From Nocardioides dokdonensis FR1436 (lineage in GTDB: Bacteria > Actinomycetota > Actinomycetes > Propionibacteriales > Nocardioidaceae), in the NCBI RefSeq assembly GCF_001653335.1, contig NZ_CP015079.1:1426001-1490000 (forward strand): a stretch of DNA of 64,000 nt, given 5' to 3'. Below the pieces are notes generated by a model that searched no databases, was not told the origin of the DNA, and saw only the letters and a list, made by a program, of their open reading frames with translations. The translations under genes were made by a program, and so were the position numbers. Shown in pieces: positions 8,501-16,262 of the stretch (its first letter is position 1; each line of letters begins with the position of its first letter).

Positions 8501-9211
8501 GTGCCCGTCGAACCCGCCCCGACCCCCTGGTCGTTCGGCGACCCCGCGCGCTTCGACGCCCGCGACGACCTGGTGGGGGTGGGGGCCGACCTCGCCCCGG
8601 GCACCCTGCTCGCGGCCTACCGCCAGGGCCTGTTCCCGATGCCCTCGGGCCAGCGCGGCGACCCGATGTACTGGTTCTGCCCCGTGCACCGCGGCGTGCT
8701 GCCGCTGGACGGGGTGCACGTCTCGCGGTCCCTGCGCCGCTCGATGCGCTCCTTCGAGGTCCGTGTCGACACCGCCTTCGAGGAGGTCCTCGACGCCTGC
8801 GCCGACCCGCGCCGGCCCTCGGGCTGGATCGACGGCGAGATCCGCGAGGCCTACCTGCGCCTGCACGACCTGGGGTGGGCGCACAGCGTCGAGACCTGGC
8901 GCGAGGGCCGGCTGGTGGGTGGCCTGTACGGCGTCGCGAGCGGCGGGCTCTTCGCCGGCGAGTCGATGTTCCACCGCGAGACCGACGCCTCGAAGGCCGC
9001 CCTCGTGGCCCTGGTCGACCTGCTCGACGACGAGCACGCGGCGGACCGGCTCCTCGACGTGCAGTGGAGCACCCCGCACCTGGCCAGCCTCGGGGTCATC
9101 GAGATCGGGCGCGAGGAGTACCTGCGCCGGCTGGCCCGCGCGGTGACGACGCCGCTGCCGGCGGCCCTGGACGACTCCGGTCTGGACAGGCAAGGCATGG
9201 AAACGGGGTGA
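8501..9211 (+). CDS. aat: Leucyl/phenylalanyl-tRNA--protein transferase
   Basis: Transfers Leu or Phe from aminoacyl-tRNA to proteins with N-terminal Arg or Lys, marking them for ClpS/ClpAP degradation (N-end rule). 236 residues, normal for Aat. Family landmarks: GVGADLAPGTLLAAYRQGLF near the N-terminus, YWFCPVHRGVLPLD, SGWIDGEIREAYLRLHDLGW, and LVGGLYGVASGGLFAGESMF, which builds the aminoacyl pocket, then STPHLASLGV. In Aat proteins the second block usually reads WWSPDPR; here it is YWFCPVHRG, a substitution common in actinobacteria as far as I recall. Single gene, followed by a hairpin terminator. Confidence 0.92.
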   Translation: MPVEPAPTPWSFGDPARFDARDDLVGVGADLAPGTLLAAYRQGLFPMPSGQRGDPMYWFCPVHRGVLPLDGVHVSRSLRRSMRSFEVRVDTAFEEVLDACADPRRPSGWIDGEIREAYLRLHDLGWAHSVETWREGRLVGGLYGVASGGLFAGESMFHRETDASKAALVALVDLLDDEHAADRLLDVQWSTPHLASLGVIEIGREEYLRRLARAVTTPLPAALDDSGLDRQGMETG

Positions 9212-9248
9212 GTGGGCAGGGTGGGACAGTCCCCCCGCCGCTCACCCC
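9205..9248 (+). terminator. Hairpin after aat
   Basis: GGGGTGAG pairs with CTCACCCC, and the inner GGGTGGGAC pairs with the C-run between them, giving a long GC-rich hairpin that includes the aat stop codon. No U-tract, as is usual in high-GC actinobacteria. Confidence 0.45.
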
Positions 9249-9264
9249 CATCCCAGGAGCCCCC

Positions 9265-9747
9265 ATGAGAGCCCTCGCCCGATCCCTCCAGCGCCCGACC
9301 CTGACCATCGCCGGGCTGGCGCTCGTCCTGGGCGGGGCGGCCGCGTGCGGCAGCGACGACCCGTCGTCGGCGCCCGACGACGCGTCCCAGGACGACTTCT
9401 GCCAGGTGTACGCGGACACGGCCGAGGAGGAGAGCGACGACCTGGACACCGCGCGGGACGCGGTCGAGCAGCTGATCGAGGTCGGGACCCCCGAGGACAT
9501 GCCGGAGAAGGCCCGGGACGGCTTCGAGACGCTGGCCACCCTGGTGCAGGAGGCCGACGACAACGACGACCTCGAGAAGATGGGCGAGGACCTGGACCAG
9601 GCGCAGCAGGAGAACTTCGGTGCCTTCATCCAGTACATCACCGAGACCTGCGCCGACGAGCTCGGCATCCCCAGCGACGAGGACCTCGAGCAGCAGCTCG
9701 ACGACCTCGAGGTGCCCGAGGGTCTGGAGTCCCCCGGCGCGGAGTGA
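9265..9747 (+). CDS. Small lipoprotein, paralogue A
   Basis: 160-residue secreted lipoprotein of unknown role. An N-terminal signal with basic residues and a hydrophobic stretch ends in the lipobox LGGAAAC followed by GSDD, so the mature protein starts at Cys and is tethered outside the cytoplasmic membrane. The mature part is very acidic. A spaced pattern DDFCQVY, TPEDMPEKARDGFETL and FIQYITETCADEL recurs in the lipoprotein 220 nt downstream, including two cysteines that could form a disulfide. The ATG is preceded by an AGGAG motif at a good distance. No known domain recognised. Confidence 0.7.
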   Translation: MRALARSLQRPTLTIAGLALVLGGAAACGSDDPSSAPDDASQDDFCQVYADTAEEESDDLDTARDAVEQLIEVGTPEDMPEKARDGFETLATLVQEADDNDDLEKMGEDLDQAQQENFGAFIQYITETCADELGIPSDEDLEQQLDDLEVPEGLESPGAE

Positions 9748-9783
9748 CACCGCCCACGCGGGTCGTGTGCCCGCGGCCCGCGG

Positions 9784-9877
9784 GCCGAGCAGTCACTTTT
9801 GCACCACCGAGAGGTCACTTCCGCACCCACACGGGTGCAGAGCTGACCGGTGGGTGGTGCAGAACTGACCGCTCGGC
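9784..9877. repeat. Palindromic block of four 22-bp B-type repeats
   Basis: Two 22-bp units on the minus strand (9784-9805, 9806-9827) and two on the plus strand (9834-9855, 9856-9877) face away from a 6-bp centre. Unit core on the reading strand is GGTGCAGAAGTGACCGCTCG plus two variable bases. The block can fold into a large cruciform. The same unit occurs at 14368-14411. It sits between the two paralogous lipoprotein genes. Confidence 0.8.
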
Positions 9878-9970
9878 CGGCGCCGTTCAGGTTCCTCTCG
9901 GGATGGTGTGGCACCGTCGAGGGCTGCGCCGGGGCAGACGCCCGGGCGCCCTCGAACGGAAGGACCCCCC

Positions 9971-10468
9971 GTGAAGCACGCTCTCGCCCCCCTGGCGGTG
10001 CTCGTCGCCCTGACGGCCGCCGCCTGCGGATCCGACGACGAGACGTCCGACGCGTCGAGCGACCCGACGACGGCCTCGTCGAGCTCGTCGTCCGCCGGTG
10101 ACCCCGGCACCGACAACGCCTTCTGCACCGCCCTGGTCGGCAACGGCGCTCTCGAGGACGGCTCCGACGTGGAGACCCTGATGGCGGGTCTGGAGGCCAG
10201 CGGCATCCCGGACGACGCGCCGCAGGAGGCCTCGAAGGGCTTCGACGTCTACCTCGACATCCTCGGCGACATCGACACCGACGCCAGCGCCGAGGAGCTC
10301 GCCGCCATGGAGGACTTCGACCTCTCCAAGTCCGAGCAGCAGCAGGTCAACGCGCTCGTGCAGTACGCCGGCGCCACCTGCGCACCGCCCGCCGAGGGCG
10401 AGTCGGGCTCGGAGTCCGCGCCCGCCGACGGTGGTCAGGACCAGTCGGAGGAGAGCGACGAGAAGTAG
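9971..10468 (+). CDS. Small lipoprotein, paralogue B
   Basis: 165-residue secreted lipoprotein, diverged paralogue of the one ending at 9747. GTG start with GGAAGGA seven nt upstream; signal peptide with lipobox ALTAAAC then GSDDE. A Ser/Thr/Asp-rich linker of about 35 residues follows the lipid anchor. The folded part repeats the pattern of its neighbour: DNAFCTAL, GIPDDAPQEASKGFDVYL and VQYAGATCAPP, with the same two cysteines. The C-terminal tail is again acidic and disordered. Function unknown. The duplication is separated by the palindromic repeat block. Confidence 0.7.
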   Translation: MKHALAPLAVLVALTAAACGSDDETSDASSDPTTASSSSSSAGDPGTDNAFCTALVGNGALEDGSDVETLMAGLEASGIPDDAPQEASKGFDVYLDILGDIDTDASAEELAAMEDFDLSKSEQQQVNALVQYAGATCAPPAEGESGSESAPADGGQDQSEESDEK

Positions 10469-10471
10469 GGC

Positions 10472-10813
10472 CTAGACGACCTGGGGCGGCTGGCCGGTCT
10501 CGCTGAGCATCGGCCGACCGGCCGCCTCCCAGTCGAGCATCCCGCCGTCGAGGTTGACGACGTCGTGGCCGTGCTGCGACAACCACGCCACGGCCTGCGC
10601 GGAGCGCCCGCCGATGCGGCACACCACGAGGGTCCGCCCCGCCGGCACCTCGCTGACCCGGGCGACGAGCTCACCGATCGGGATGTGCAGCGCCCCTGCG
10701 ATGTGGGCGTGCGCCCACTCGGTCGGTTCGCGCACGTCGAGCACGGACAGGTCCTCGGGCAGCGGGTCGGGCACGCGGTCGAGGCTGACGGTGGGAACGG
10801 GCATCGAGGTCAT
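10472..10813 (-). CDS. Rhodanese-like domain protein
   Basis: Single-domain rhodanese of 113 residues; such proteins carry sulfane sulfur as a cysteine persulfide. The active-site loop is VVCRIGGRS with C65, preceded by the family's DVREPTEW motif and IPIGEL. Last gene of a minus-strand operon after the DNA glycosylase and the permease: its ATG overlaps the permease stop by 4 nt (ATGA) and has AAGGA at the right distance. A second in-frame ATG three codons later is less well placed. The partner that supplies or takes the sulfur is not evident. Confidence 0.85.
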   Translation of the reverse strand: MTSMPVPTVSLDRVPDPLPEDLSVLDVREPTEWAHAHIAGALHIPIGELVARVSEVPAGRTLVVCRIGGRSAQAVAWLSQHGHDVVNLDGGMLDWEAAGRPMLSETGQPPQVV

Positions 10814-12087
10814 GGGTTCCTTCGGGTCGGGCTCCTCCACCGTAACCGAACCAGGCGGTGGCCGACGCCGATGAGCAGGACCGCTGCGCCCCCGAGCACT
10901 GCGGGCCACGGCAGGGTCACCACCAGGACCGTGCAGCCGAGCGCACCGAGGACCGCCAGGACCCGGGGGAAGCGACGGTGCGCCCGGTCCTGGGTGAGCG
11001 CGGCCAGGTTGGCCACGAGGTAGTAGACGAGCACGCCGAAGGACGAGAAGGCGATCGCCCCGCGCAGGTCGACGGTGAGCACCAGCAGGCAGACCACCGC
11101 CGCCAGGGCGACCTCCGCGTGGTGGGGCACCTGGTGGCGTGGGTGCACCGCGCCCAGCCAGCGGGGCAGGTCGTCGTGGCGCGCCATCGCCAGGGTGGTG
11201 CGCCCGATGCCCGCGATCAGCGCCAGCAGCGCGCCGAGCGAGGCGGCTGCGGCGCCGACTCGCACCACCGGCTCGGCCGCCGACCAGGTGCCCGCCGCGA
11301 CGGCGTCGGCGAGCGGGGCGCTGCTGGCCGCGACCCCGTCGGCGCCCAGCACCGCCAGCACGGTGACCGCGACGGCGGCGTAGACGAGCACCGTGAGCCC
11401 GAGCGCGACCTGGATGGCGCGCGGGATCGTGCGCCCGGGCTCGCGCACCTCCTCGCCCAGGGTGGCGATGCGCGCGTAGCCGGCGAAGGCGAAGAACAGC
11501 AGCCCCGCGGACTGCAGCAGCGGGTACCAGCCCACCCCGCCGTCGAGGGCGACGCCGACCCGGGCCGGGTCGGCGCCGCCGCCGGCGAGCCCGGCCGTGA
11601 CCGCGACGGTCAGCGCCATCAGCACCACGGCGACGATCACCCGCGTGAGGCGGGCGGTGCGGGTCACCCCGCGGTAGTTCACCGCCGCCAGGGCGAGCAC
11701 CGCCGCCACTGCCACGGGGCGCTGCCAGCCCGCGGGGGCGGCGTACGCCGCGAAGGTGAGGGCCATCGCCGCGCACGAGGCGGTCTTGCCGACCACGAAG
11801 CCCCAGCCGGCCAGGAAGCCCGGCCACGCCCCGAGGCGCTCGCGGCCGTAGACGTAGGTGCCGCCCGAGGTCGGGTACTGCGCGGCGAGCTGGGCCGAGG
11901 ACGTGGCGTTGCAGTAGGCCACCACCGCCGCGATCGCGAGGCCGAGCAGCAACCCGGCGCCGGCCGCGCGCGCAGCGGGGGCGAACGCCGCGAAGACCCC
12001 CGCCCCGATCATCGAACCGAGACCGATCACGACCGCGTCCCCGGTCCCGAGCCGCCGGGCCAGGGCGGGGGAGGGGGAGGAGCTCAC
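10810..12087 (-). CDS. APC-superfamily amino acid permease
   Basis: 425-residue integral membrane transporter of the amino acid-polyamine-organocation family, about 12 hydrophobic segments. The diagnostic start GTGDAVVIGLGSMIGAGVF is the unwound TM1 substrate site; TSGGTYVYGRERLG is the family's loop after TM2, and FFAFAGYARIATLGEEVREP corresponds to TM6 and the conserved E-E-x-x-P loop. Substrate cannot be predicted. GTG start overlaps the stop of the upstream glycosylase by 4 nt and its own stop overlaps the rhodanese start, so the three genes form one translationally coupled unit of unclear common purpose. Confidence 0.85.
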   Translation of the reverse strand: MSSSPSPALARRLGTGDAVVIGLGSMIGAGVFAAFAPAARAAGAGLLLGLAIAAVVAYCNATSSAQLAAQYPTSGGTYVYGRERLGAWPGFLAGWGFVVGKTASCAAMALTFAAYAAPAGWQRPVAVAAVLALAAVNYRGVTRTARLTRVIVAVVLMALTVAVTAGLAGGGADPARVGVALDGGVGWYPLLQSAGLLFFAFAGYARIATLGEEVREPGRTIPRAIQVALGLTVLVYAAVAVTVLAVLGADGVAASSAPLADAVAAGTWSAAEPVVRVGAAAASLGALLALIAGIGRTTLAMARHDDLPRWLGAVHPRHQVPHHAEVALAAVVCLLVLTVDLRGAIAFSSFGVLVYYLVANLAALTQDRAHRRFPRVLAVLGALGCTVLVVTLPWPAVLGGAAVLLIGVGHRLVRLRWRSPTRRNP

Positions 12088-12950
12088 TTGAGGAGCTTGC
12101 TCATCCGGCGGTCCGCCAACGGCTTGCCCCCGGTCTGGCAGGTGGCGCAGTACTGCAGGCTCGAGTCGGCGAAGGACACCTCGCGCACGGTGTCACCGCA
12201 CACCGGGCAGGCCTCGCCGGTGCGGCCGTGCACCGCCAGGTGCGTCTTCTTCTCGCCCTTGAGCTCGCTGGCCGCGAGCCCCCGCGAGCGGTCCACGGCA
12301 GCGCCGAGGGTCTCGCGCAGCGCGGCGTACAGGACGGTGAGCTCGTCGTCGGTCACCGAGGATGCCGGCTTGTACGGCGACATCCGGGCCGCGTGCAGGA
12401 TCTCGTCGGAGTAGGCGTTGCCGATGCCGGCGATGGTGCCCTGGTGGCGCAGCACGCCCTTGAGCTGCTTGCGGCCCTCGGTCCGCAGGATCTCCGCGAA
12501 CCGCTCGCGGGTGAAGTCGTCGGTGAGCGGGTCGGGGCCCAGGCTCGCGATGCCGGGCACCTCGAGCGGGTCGCGCACGACGTACATCGCCAGGCTCTTG
12601 CGGGTGCCGGCCTCGGTGACGTCGAGACCCGTCTCGTCGTCGAGCACGATCCGCGCGGCGATCACCGACTTGGGGCTCGGCTTCGGCGGCAGGGCCGGCA
12701 CCTCGGCGCGCCAGCGCACCCAGCCCGCGCGCGCGAGGTGCATGACCAGGTGGGTGCCGGAGACGTCGATGTCGAGGAACTTGCCGTGCCGGGTGACGCC
12801 GTCGACCAGCAGACCCTCGAGGGCGCCCAGCGGCGGGTCGAAGGTCTTCAGGGCACTGAACTGCGCCACGTGGACCCGGGTGATCGCACGGCCCGCCAAC
12901 CGGCCCCCCAGGTCGAGGGCCAGGGCCTCCACCTCGGGCAGCTCCGGCAT
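12084..12950 (-). CDS. Fpg/Nei-family DNA glycosylase
   Basis: Base-excision repair glycosylase/AP lyase of 288 residues. It begins exactly with MPELPEVE, where P2 (after removal of Met) is the Schiff-base nucleophile and E3 the acid; RHGKFLDID holds the conserved lysine; the H2TH region contains GIGNAYSDEILHAA; the C-terminus has a CPVC...CATC zinc finger followed by KPLADRRMSKLLK. The finger and tail differ from classical MutM, so the lesion range (oxidised purine or pyrimidine) is open. TAGGAT lies 7 nt before the ATG, so the message is probably leaderless. First gene of the permease/rhodanese operon and divergent from the ATPase gene. Confidence 0.88.
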   Translation of the reverse strand: MPELPEVEALALDLGGRLAGRAITRVHVAQFSALKTFDPPLGALEGLLVDGVTRHGKFLDIDVSGTHLVMHLARAGWVRWRAEVPALPPKPSPKSVIAARIVLDDETGLDVTEAGTRKSLAMYVVRDPLEVPGIASLGPDPLTDDFTRERFAEILRTEGRKQLKGVLRHQGTIAGIGNAYSDEILHAARMSPYKPASSVTDDELTVLYAALRETLGAAVDRSRGLAASELKGEKKTHLAVHGRTGEACPVCGDTVREVSFADSSLQYCATCQTGGKPLADRRMSKLLK

Positions 12951-12957
12951 GGCCCCG

Positions 12958-12963
12958 ATCCTA
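12958..12963 (-). promoter_or_regulatory. -10 hexamer of Fpg/Nei operon (leaderless)
   Basis: TAGGAT on the minus strand, 7 nt before the ATG of the glycosylase gene. Confidence 0.5.
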
Positions 12964-13044
12964 GGACCGGGCCGTGCCCCTGGGGGAGACCCCGGGCCGA
13001 CCCTGGGGGGCACGCCCCGGTCCGGGGGAGTGCTCTGCGACTCG

Positions 13045-13085
13045 CTAGCGATGTATCGGAGTTCGGCTAGAGATGTCGATACCGT
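13045..13085 (+). promoter_or_regulatory. Direct-repeat operator and -10 upstream of ATPase gene
   Basis: CTAGCGATGTATCG (13045-13058) and CTAGAGATGTCGAT (13067-13080) are direct repeats exactly 22 bp apart, two helical turns. The second abuts the likely -10 TACCGT (13080-13085), which lies 6 nt before the GTG start. A repressor or activator site is inferred; the protein is unknown. Confidence 0.4.
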
Positions 13086-13091
13086 CCGATC

Positions 13092-14288
13092 GTGGACCCG
13101 GTACGCAATCCCTATGCCCCCGGCGCGGGCCAGCGCCCGCCCGAGCTGGCCGGTCGTGACGAGCAGCTGCGCGCCTTCGACGTCGTGCTCGAGCGGGTGG
13201 CGCGCGGGCGTCCCGAGCGATCCCTGGTGCTGACCGGGCTGCGCGGCGTCGGCAAGACCGTGCTGCTCAACGCGCTGCGCTCGGCCGCCGTACGCCGCGG
13301 CTGGGGCACGGGCAAGCTCGAGGCCCGCCCCGACCAGGGCTTGCGGCGCCCGCTGTCCAGCGCGCTGCACCAGGCGATCCGCGAGCTCGGGCACCCCGAG
13401 CAGGACCAGGTCGACCACGTGCTCGGCGTGCTGCGCGCCTTCGCCCAGCGCGAGGCCGGCACCGACGCGAAGCTCAAGGACCGGTGGAGTCCGGGCATCG
13501 ACGTACCTGCCGCGAGGGGGCGCGCCGACTCCGGCGACATCGAGATCGACCTCGTCGAGCTGCTGACCGACGTGGGCGGGTTGGCCTCCGACGTCGGCAA
13601 CGGCGTGGGCGTCTTCATCGACGAGATGCAGGACCTCGGCCCCGACGACATCTCCGCGCTGTGCGCGGCCTGCCACGAGATCAGCCAGTCGGGCCTGCCG
13701 GTCATCGTCGTGGGCGCGGGGCTGCCGCACCTGCCGGCGGTGCTCTCGGCCAGCAAGTCCTACTCCGAGCGGCTCTTCAGCTACCAGCGCATCGACCGGC
13801 TCGCCCGTGACGCGGCCGACCGCGCGCTGTGCGCCCCGGCCGCCGAGGAGGACGCGGAGTTCACGGAGGACGGGTTGGCCGCGATGTACGCGGCCACCGG
13901 CGGCTACCCGTACTTCATCCAGGCCTACGGCAAGACCGTGTGGGACCACGCCCCGCGATCCCCGATCACCGCCGAGGACGTCGCGGTGGCGGCGCCCGAG
14001 GCGGAGCGCGAGCTGGCGGTGGGCTTCTTCGGCTCCCGCTACGAGCGCGCGACCCCCGGGGAGCGCGACTACCTGCGCGGCATGGCTGACGCCGCCGCCG
14101 ACGTCGGCGAGGACCCGGTCGGTGCGGTCGCGACCGCCGACGTCGCCGTCGTGCTCGGCAAGAAGCCGCAGTCGCTGTCCCCGGCGCGCGACTCGCTGCT
14201 GAAGAAGGGCCTGATCTACTCCGGGGAGCGCGGCCGGATCGCCTTCACCGTGCCGCACTTCGGGCGCTACCTGCGCGAGCAGGGCTGA
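13092..14288 (+). CDS. P-loop ATPase of unknown role
   Basis: 398-residue AAA-type P-loop protein. Walker A is GLRGVGKT (residues 49-56), Walker B is VGVFIDEMQD near residue 175, followed by a sensor-like IVVGAGLPHLP. The C-terminal 80 residues (EDPVGAVATADVAVVLGKKPQSL onward, cut here) look like a winged helix ending GRYLREQG. This layout resembles archaeal-type/STAND-like ATPases that bind DNA or act as switches. No helicase or protease motifs are seen. A two-site operator, an isolated position and repeat arrays directly on its stop codon suggest an accessory gene. GTG start fits the leaderless pattern; no function is assigned. Confidence 0.7.
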   Translation: MDPVRNPYAPGAGQRPPELAGRDEQLRAFDVVLERVARGRPERSLVLTGLRGVGKTVLLNALRSAAVRRGWGTGKLEARPDQGLRRPLSSALHQAIRELGHPEQDQVDHVLGVLRAFAQREAGTDAKLKDRWSPGIDVPAARGRADSGDIEIDLVELLTDVGGLASDVGNGVGVFIDEMQDLGPDDISALCAACHEISQSGLPVIVVGAGLPHLPAVLSASKSYSERLFSYQRIDRLARDAADRALCAPAAEEDAEFTEDGLAAMYAATGGYPYFIQAYGKTVWDHAPRSPITAEDVAVAAPEAERELAVGFFGSRYERATPGERDYLRGMADAAADVGEDPVGAVATADVAVVLGKKPQSLSPARDSLLKKGLIYSGERGRIAFTVPHFGRYLREQG

Positions 14289-14351
14289 CCCGGCCCAGAT
14301 ATCGCGCCGACCCGGCCCAGATATCGCGCTGACCCGACCCAGATATCGCGC
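14286..14351 (+). repeat. A-type 22-bp tandem repeat array (3 copies)
   Basis: Three contiguous units (14286, 14308, 14330) with core (T/C)GACCCGGCCCAGATATC plus four bases, and a degenerate fourth from 14352. The TGA of the first unit is the stop codon of the ATPase gene. Each unit contains the EcoRV-like palindrome GATATC. Confidence 0.85.
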
Positions 14352-14367
14352 CGACCCCGCCCCCATC

Positions 14368-14411
14368 GGTGCAGAAGTGACCGCTCGATGGTGCAAAAGT
14401 GACTGCTCGTG
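14368..14411 (+). repeat. B-type 22-bp repeat pair
   Basis: Two contiguous units (14368-14389, 14390-14411) of the same element as at 9784-9877, placed 16 bp after the A-type array and pointing toward the GDPD gene. Confidence 0.8.
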
Positions 14412-14444
14412 CTGGGGGAGGGGTCGGTGGGGGATGATCGGCAC

Positions 14445-15233
14445 ATGAGGCCGCAGGTGCTCGCCCACCGTGGCGCGAGCCACGACCACGCCGAGCACAC
14501 GCTCGGGGCGTACACCGCCGCCCTCGACGACGGCGCGCAGGGCCTGGAGTGCGACGTCCGGCTCACCGCCGACGGCCACCTGGTGTGCGTGCACGACCGC
14601 GACCTGCGGCGCACCGCCGCCACCCGCGACACCGTGTCGACGATGGACCTGGCCGACCTCTCCGAGCTCGACTTCGCCAGCTGGAAGCACCCGTGGGCCG
14701 ACCTCGACGACGAGCGGCCCGACGTCGACGAGGCCGACGGCAAGGTGCTGACCCTGCGCAAGCTGTTCGAGGTGGCGGCCGACTACGACCGCCGGGTCGA
14801 GATCGCGGTCGAGACCAAGCACCCCACCCGGTACGGCGGACTCGTGGAGCAGCGGGTCGTGGAGCTGCTCGCCGACTTCGGCTGGACCGGTCCCGACAGC
14901 CCGGTGCGGGTGATGAGCTTCTCCTGGCGGGCGCTGCGACGGGTCTCACGCCTGGCGCCGGACGTGCGCGTGGTCCAGCTCGTCGACCAGCTCGGCCGCT
15001 GGCCGCTGGTGCGCCGCAGCATCGGCAGGGACTGGATCGTGGGGCCCGGCATCGCCGAGCTGATGGCCCACCCGCGCATGGCCCGCCGCATCGCCGACAG
15101 CGGCCACGACGTGCACGTGTGGACGGTCAACACCCGCGCCGAGCTGGAGCTGTGCCTCGACCTCGGCGTCAAGGCGGTCATCAGCGACCGGCCGGCCTAC
15201 GTCCTGGAGCTGCTCGACGACCTCGGGGTGTGA
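14445..15233 (+). CDS. Glycerophosphodiester phosphodiesterase
   Basis: Cytosolic GDPD of 262 residues that hydrolyses glycerophosphodiesters to glycerol-3-phosphate and an alcohol. Starts at MRPQVLAHRGAS, where the His-Arg is catalytic; LECDVRLTADGHLVCVHD carries the metal-binding Glu/Asp and the second catalytic His; VEIAVETKHP gives the third metal Glu; the end VHVWTVN...GVKAVISDRP is typical. No signal peptide, so it probably recycles internal phospholipid headgroups. A GATGAT hexamer 6 nt before the ATG supports this start over an upstream GTG. Stand-alone gene just after the repeat arrays. Confidence 0.9.
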   Translation: MRPQVLAHRGASHDHAEHTLGAYTAALDDGAQGLECDVRLTADGHLVCVHDRDLRRTAATRDTVSTMDLADLSELDFASWKHPWADLDDERPDVDEADGKVLTLRKLFEVAADYDRRVEIAVETKHPTRYGGLVEQRVVELLADFGWTGPDSPVRVMSFSWRALRRVSRLAPDVRVVQLVDQLGRWPLVRRSIGRDWIVGPGIAELMAHPRMARRIADSGHDVHVWTVNTRAELELCLDLGVKAVISDRPAYVLELLDDLGV

Positions 15234-15276
15234 GCCCGGGGCCCGTCCCGAGGTGCCGCGGGGTGGGACGCAGCGA

Positions 15277-15282
15277 TAGGTT
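15277..15282 (+). promoter_or_regulatory. -10 hexamer of DUF5926 gene (leaderless)
   Basis: TAGGTT, 7 nt before the ATG; no Shine-Dalgarno precedes that ATG. Confidence 0.5.
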
Positions 15283-15289
15283 CACCACC

Positions 15290-16252
15290 ATGGCGAAGAA
15301 GTCCCGCACCAAGGCCCGCGACCAGCGCACCACCACCTCCACCCCCGGTGAGGTCGGCCCCCGGCAGCCCTGCCCGTGCGGGTCCGGCCGGCGCTACAAG
15401 GCCTGCCACGGCGCGCCCGGCGGCCCCGTCGACACCTACGTCCGCCGCCCGTTCGAGGGTCTGCCCTCGGAGTGCGACCTGATCGCGCTGCGCGAGCTGG
15501 TCCCGGCCGGCACCGCGCCCCTGACGCTCGCGGACTCCCTGGACGGCTCCGAGCGCAGCGTCGTGCTGTGCTCGCTGCTGCCGATGGCGGCGCCCGCGAT
15601 GGTCCGCGAGAGCGGCGAGATCTGGCTGGGCCTGCAGGTCCAGCACCAGTTCGGCGACCCCGCCCGCGACCTCGGCGCCGTGCTCATCAAGGCCCTGGCG
15701 GCCGCCGAGGCCGGCGAGAGCGGCGTCATCGGTCTCACCGACGCGCCCGGCGAGGGTCCGCGCCTGCAGGACCTCGTCACCGGCGACACCCTCGACGTGA
15801 CCGTCCACGACGGCTTCGACTACTGGATCGCCGACGTCGAGGACAAGGAGTCGATGGCCGGCGCCCTCGACCAGGCCAACGAGCAGGCCCACCCCACCGC
15901 CCGGCTGACCCGGGTCGAGGCGGCGTACTGGACCGACGTCGGCACCAAGGAGCACCTGCGCTGGGTGATGCCCGAGCCCGAGGACCAGCTCCTCGACGCG
16001 CTGGCCCGCCTGCACGCCGCCGGCAAGGACGTCATCGTCGAGGGTGCGCGCCTGGTGGGGATGTTCCGTGCCCACGGCCTGCTGGCCCCGGTCTGGGACC
16101 TCCCGCTCGGCACCGGCGCCGAGGTCCTCGAGGGCCCGGCCGCCACGTTCGCCGCCGCGCTCGCCGAGGCGCTGGCCGACGAGTCGCCGCTGAGCACCGA
16201 GGAGCGGGCCGCCCGCTCCGGCCTGGCGAACCGCCAGGTCACCATCCGCTGA
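15290..16252 (+). CDS. DUF5926 family protein with SEC-C motif
   Basis: 320-residue actinobacterial protein. A basic N-terminus (MAKKSRTKARDQR) is followed by the SEC-C zinc motif PCPCGSGRRYKACHG, the same module that ends SecA and binds SecB or ribosomes, and then a roughly 270-residue domain of unknown function found in actinobacterial DUF5926 proteins (recognised from general knowledge, not searched). No catalytic residues recognised, no membrane segment. A role near the ribosome or protein targeting is suggested only by the SEC-C motif. Convergent with the cyclase gene, 10 nt apart. Confidence 0.8.
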   Translation: MAKKSRTKARDQRTTTSTPGEVGPRQPCPCGSGRRYKACHGAPGGPVDTYVRRPFEGLPSECDLIALRELVPAGTAPLTLADSLDGSERSVVLCSLLPMAAPAMVRESGEIWLGLQVQHQFGDPARDLGAVLIKALAAAEAGESGVIGLTDAPGEGPRLQDLVTGDTLDVTVHDGFDYWIADVEDKESMAGALDQANEQAHPTARLTRVEAAYWTDVGTKEHLRWVMPEPEDQLLDALARLHAAGKDVIVEGARLVGMFRAHGLLAPVWDLPLGTGAEVLEGPAATFAAALAEALADESPLSTEERAARSGLANRQVTIR

Positions 16253-16262
16253 GACCGGTCGG

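Noticed and set aside
14286..14411. CRISPR-like array
   Set aside because: The 22-bp units are contiguous with no spacers, and no cas genes are present.
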